From: an uncultured SAR116 cluster alpha proteobacterium
GTDB taxonomy: Bacteria > Pseudomonadota > Alphaproteobacteria > Puniceispirillales > Puniceispirillaceae
Direction of reading: 5' to 3'
DNA: 64,000 bases
Assembly: GCA_902520885.1 (NCBI GenBank)
Contig: CABYPW010000003.1
Location: 62,001-126,000 of the forward strand
Shown: in pieces, positions 61,942 through 64,000 of the stretch
How positions within the stretch are numbered: the stretch's first letter is position 1
Layout: each line of letters opens with the position of its first letter
Notes under the pieces: model-generated
Told to the model about the DNA's origin: nothing
The model's input: only the letters and a program-made list of their open reading frames with translations
Databases searched by the model: none
Made by a program: the position numbers and the translations under genes

Positions 61942-63795
61942 CTAAGCAGATTTGATTGAACTGTCATGAATCATCTTGTTTAAATACCTCAACGAGTTCT
62001 GGGATAAACTGATTAAACTATCATAATAAATATTCCACCCCTCTATTTCATGGTCGAGTTGCTTTTTCATTTTAGTCCTGCAGAATTTGATGGTTAATAA
62101 AAGTCTTTTAGAACCCTTCTCGACATAATCAGTGCTTTTGTTCATGCCATCTAAAGCGAAAATTAACCCTGCTAGAATTTCTGGGTTGTCACTGATGAAT
62201 GAGGAGGTAAAAGGCCACATGTGCTCAACAATTTCACTTTTGTTCACGTGAAGTATATCTGAGTAATTACTAAATAGAAGAATGCGCTCTATATCACCTA
62301 TTGCTTTGCTATCTGCTGCGTTAGCAATGGATCTTCCCGCAAATGATGCTTTATCGTGCCTCATTATCAACCCCGGTGCGTGTAACTGTGATAAGTAAGC
62401 ACTCTGATGAAAAGCAGAAAGCACAAAAGCCTGGTCCTCTGCTCGACTTATAAACGAGGGTGTAAATGGTTTCCATTTTATGAGTGAGTTTAAATTGATG
62501 CCTGTTGTGCCACCTGTTACGTGAACGCGTTGTAAATCGTTTCCACTATAGCCAATCTCAGTTTCGGTTGAAATGGCCTGAGGCCACTGGCTACAAAAAA
62601 TCCTTTTAGAAGAGACATTAGAGGTTATTTCTTTTGTTCTAGGTCGTTTAATATCTGGAACAAAGATACCGATAGATGAGTCAGATTGATTAATTAAACC
62701 CCCAGCAATCATACCTAAATCAACTGATTTTCCTTTATAGTCAGTCGCAGAGCCACCCCAATAGGGGTTGCACAAAAGTTGTAAGGCCGTTTTACCATGT
62801 AGATTGAGCAAAAATTTTTGGTCAAAAACCTGATCTAAATCTATTTTAAAAGTGAATTTGGTTTTTGAATTTATGGTTTTATTCCATAATGCTAATATTG
62901 CTTTCAGAAAACTAAAATGTCTTCCGTATGAGCCATTCACTCCAAAAATAGAATAGGCCGTCTCTTTTTTTGGGCTCACCAAAGAAATGATTTGTTTGCA
63001 GAGGTTTTCATTAAACAAATATAAATCCAGGTTTTTTAATTTAAGATTTTCTTTTATTAAATCGGCTACATATCGTTCAGCTAATTCCTCCATTCCAGTG
63101 TGTGTCACGGATATTGATAAGACCATCGCCATTTTCGAATCAGGCGTAATGACATTACATTTTTTCTCAAAATCAATGGCTTTATCTAATTTTTTAAGTC
63201 CATAAACAAGCTCATTTTCTCCAATACTTGCATCCATTGGGATAGGGTGGTCATACCAATAATCTTGCTCTTTTTTTGTAAAATTTACGGCCTCCTCTAA
63301 AAATTGTGAGGGAATATTTTTTGAATTTATATCGATTGGTGGAGAAATAAGTACGTTGCTACTCAATAACAATTCTTTTGCAGGCTCTTTTAATTGTACT
63401 TCAGATTTCTTTAAGTTTTTTAATCGCCTTCTTTTGAGAATCGAGGTTGCTAAATTCTCAGCATTTTCGTGAGCCATTTGAGCAGAAGGACAAAAGTAAT
63501 TCCACATATTACAACTATTAGAATTCGATACTTCGTTTATGTTCTTATGAAATCTAATAGTTTCCAAAAATTCAATGCAGTTTGAATTCTTATTGTGTAT
63601 TAGTAATTTCTTTGCTTGTTGATGTTGAGGGTGTCTGGGTAGAAATTGAATTAGCCAAGCCCTGCATAATTGGTTCATGAGTTCAGTAGTGCTGTCTAGG
63701 TTTATTTCGTCGTAATCGCTATCCAGTATCAAATTAGGTATAATCTGATATAAGCCTTCTCTGGTTTGTTCATTTGATTCGCTTATTTTCTTCAT
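61942..63795 (-). CDS. Putative glycosyltransferase-like protein (GT-A type)
   Basis: A 617-residue soluble protein. The central part has features of a GT-A nucleotide-sugar transferase: a segment GRHFSFLKAILALWN, the DxD-like motif KIDLDQVF (Asp319, Asp321), and SRAEDQAFVLSAFHQS further on (Glu-Asp where an acceptor base is usual). The N-terminal 180 residues are helical and without signal peptide; PMDASIGENELVYGLKKLDKAI near 187-208 is conspicuous. I do not recognise a family. It is divergent from a LacI-type gene across an operator-like palindrome, which suggests control by a sugar signal. Confidence 0.6.
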   Translation of the reverse strand: MKKISESNEQTREGLYQIIPNLILDSDYDEINLDSTTELMNQLCRAWLIQFLPRHPQHQQAKKLLIHNKNSNCIEFLETIRFHKNINEVSNSNSCNMWNYFCPSAQMAHENAENLATSILKRRRLKNLKKSEVQLKEPAKELLLSSNVLISPPIDINSKNIPSQFLEEAVNFTKKEQDYWYDHPIPMDASIGENELVYGLKKLDKAIDFEKKCNVITPDSKMAMVLSISVTHTGMEELAERYVADLIKENLKLKNLDLYLFNENLCKQIISLVSPKKETAYSIFGVNGSYGRHFSFLKAILALWNKTINSKTKFTFKIDLDQVFDQKFLLNLHGKTALQLLCNPYWGGSATDYKGKSVDLGMIAGGLINQSDSSIGIFVPDIKRPRTKEITSNVSSKRIFCSQWPQAISTETEIGYSGNDLQRVHVTGGTTGINLNSLIKWKPFTPSFISRAEDQAFVLSAFHQSAYLSQLHAPGLIMRHDKASFAGRSIANAADSKAIGDIERILLFSNYSDILHVNKSEIVEHMWPFTSSFISDNPEILAGLIFALDGMNKSTDYVEKGSKRLLLTIKFCRTKMKKQLDHEIEGWNIYYDSLISLSQNSLRYLNKMIHDSSIKSA

Positions 63796-63864
63796 TCAAT
63801 TAAAATACCCAATTTAAATTTACCCTTCTTTTTTAAATAACGTATATTTTCCGTTAGAAAATGC

Positions 63865-63903
63865 AACCGAAAGCGATTTCGGTTGACAACGAAAGCGCTT
63901 ACG
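63865..63903. promoter_or_regulatory. Two LacI-type operators in a divergent promoter
   Basis: AACCGAAA (63865-63872) and TTTCGGTT (63877-63884) are perfect 8-bp inverted arms around GCGA. A second, partly palindromic site GAAAGCGCTTAC is centred on AAGCGCTT (63893-63900), a core typical of LacI-family operators. A TTGACA (63883-63888) lies between them and could be the -35 of the LacI-type gene at 63918; TAAAAT follows 15 bases later. The site lies between divergent genes. Confidence 0.65.
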
Positions 63904-63917
63904 TAAAATATTTTACA

Positions 63918-64000
63918 ATGAAAGCTGTACCCAAATTACAAATGATTGCCCAGCGATTGAATTTGTCGGAAAGCACTATTTCGCGTGCCCTAAATGATTA
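63918..64000 (+). CDS. LacI-family regulator, 3'-truncated by the window
   Basis: The ATG at 63918 opens a frame to the window end with 27 complete codons. The first 27 residues read as a LacI helix-turn-helix: KLQMIAQRLNLSESTISRALND, with the recognition helix around SESTISRALN. Two operator-like palindromes stand directly upstream. It is the probable regulator of the divergent glycosyltransferase-like gene and of genes outside the window. Confidence 0.85.
   Translation, partial: MKAVPKLQMIAQRLNLSESTISRALND

Overview
The window is visibly AT-rich (mid-30s % G+C by eye, not computed), densely coded, and looks like the chromosome of a free-living, probably marine, alphaproteobacterium. The evidence is the phoR-phoB-pstSCAB-phoU order with an enlarged PstA, a DctPQM TRAP transporter, several binding-protein-dependent ABC systems each next to its own catabolic enzymes, and an Anbu/ATP-grasp operon. 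I cannot name a genus. The window opens inside lepA and ends inside a LacI-type regulator gene; no phage, insertion sequence, CRISPR array or rRNA was seen.

Region 1 (1-8.3 kb): 3' part of lepA, a small membrane protein, tRNA-Ser(GGA), a LysE exporter, DUF2652 and DUF4174 proteins, queF, two small membrane proteins (one PsiE-like) and an alpha/beta hydrolase. Region 2 (8.4-17.4 kb) is a phosphate block: ppk2, a Nudix hydrolase and an XRE regulator sharing a promoter with 12-bp direct repeats, then phoU-pstB-pstA-pstC-pstS-phoB-phoR on the minus strand. I found four Pho-box-like 7-4-7 elements, before ppk2, pstS, phoB and, 17 kb away, before a gap-arsJ pair. The last suggests that arsenate export is induced together with high-affinity phosphate uptake, the route by which arsenate enters.

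Region 3 (17.5-31.6 kb): an EamA transporter, an M24 metallopeptidase, a TRAP transporter, a ureohydrolase resembling guanidine hydrolases, and a plus-strand operon with an amidase, an amino-acid ABC binding protein and two permeases (no ATPase), an M16 peptidase homologue, and a fusion of an Asp/Glu-racemase-fold domain to a class III aminotransferase. Region 4 (31.7-44.3 kb): gap-arsJ, then a polyamine-type ABC system interleaved with a tandem cyclase-family protein, two aminotransferases, an aldehyde dehydrogenase, a RidA protein and a GntR regulator, which looks like an uncharacterised amine or amino-acid catabolic pathway. Region 5 (44.5-52 kb): a LacI-led sugar ABC operon ending in a three-domain ADP-ribosylglycohydrolase-family protein, with the ATPase gene converging on it.

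Region 6 (52-58 kb) is the best candidate for a poorly understood system: circularly permuted ATP-grasp, alpha-E, transglutaminase-like and Anbu proteasome-type genes in one tight operon, followed by an ABC exporter. The Anbu protein carries Ser rather than Thr at the predicted N-terminal nucleophile position. Region 7 (58-64 kb): a methyltransferase, two small flavin/PLP-fold proteins upstream of a GAF-adenylate cyclase, and a large glycosyltransferase-like protein divergent from a LacI-type regulator, with a perfect operator-like palindrome between them.
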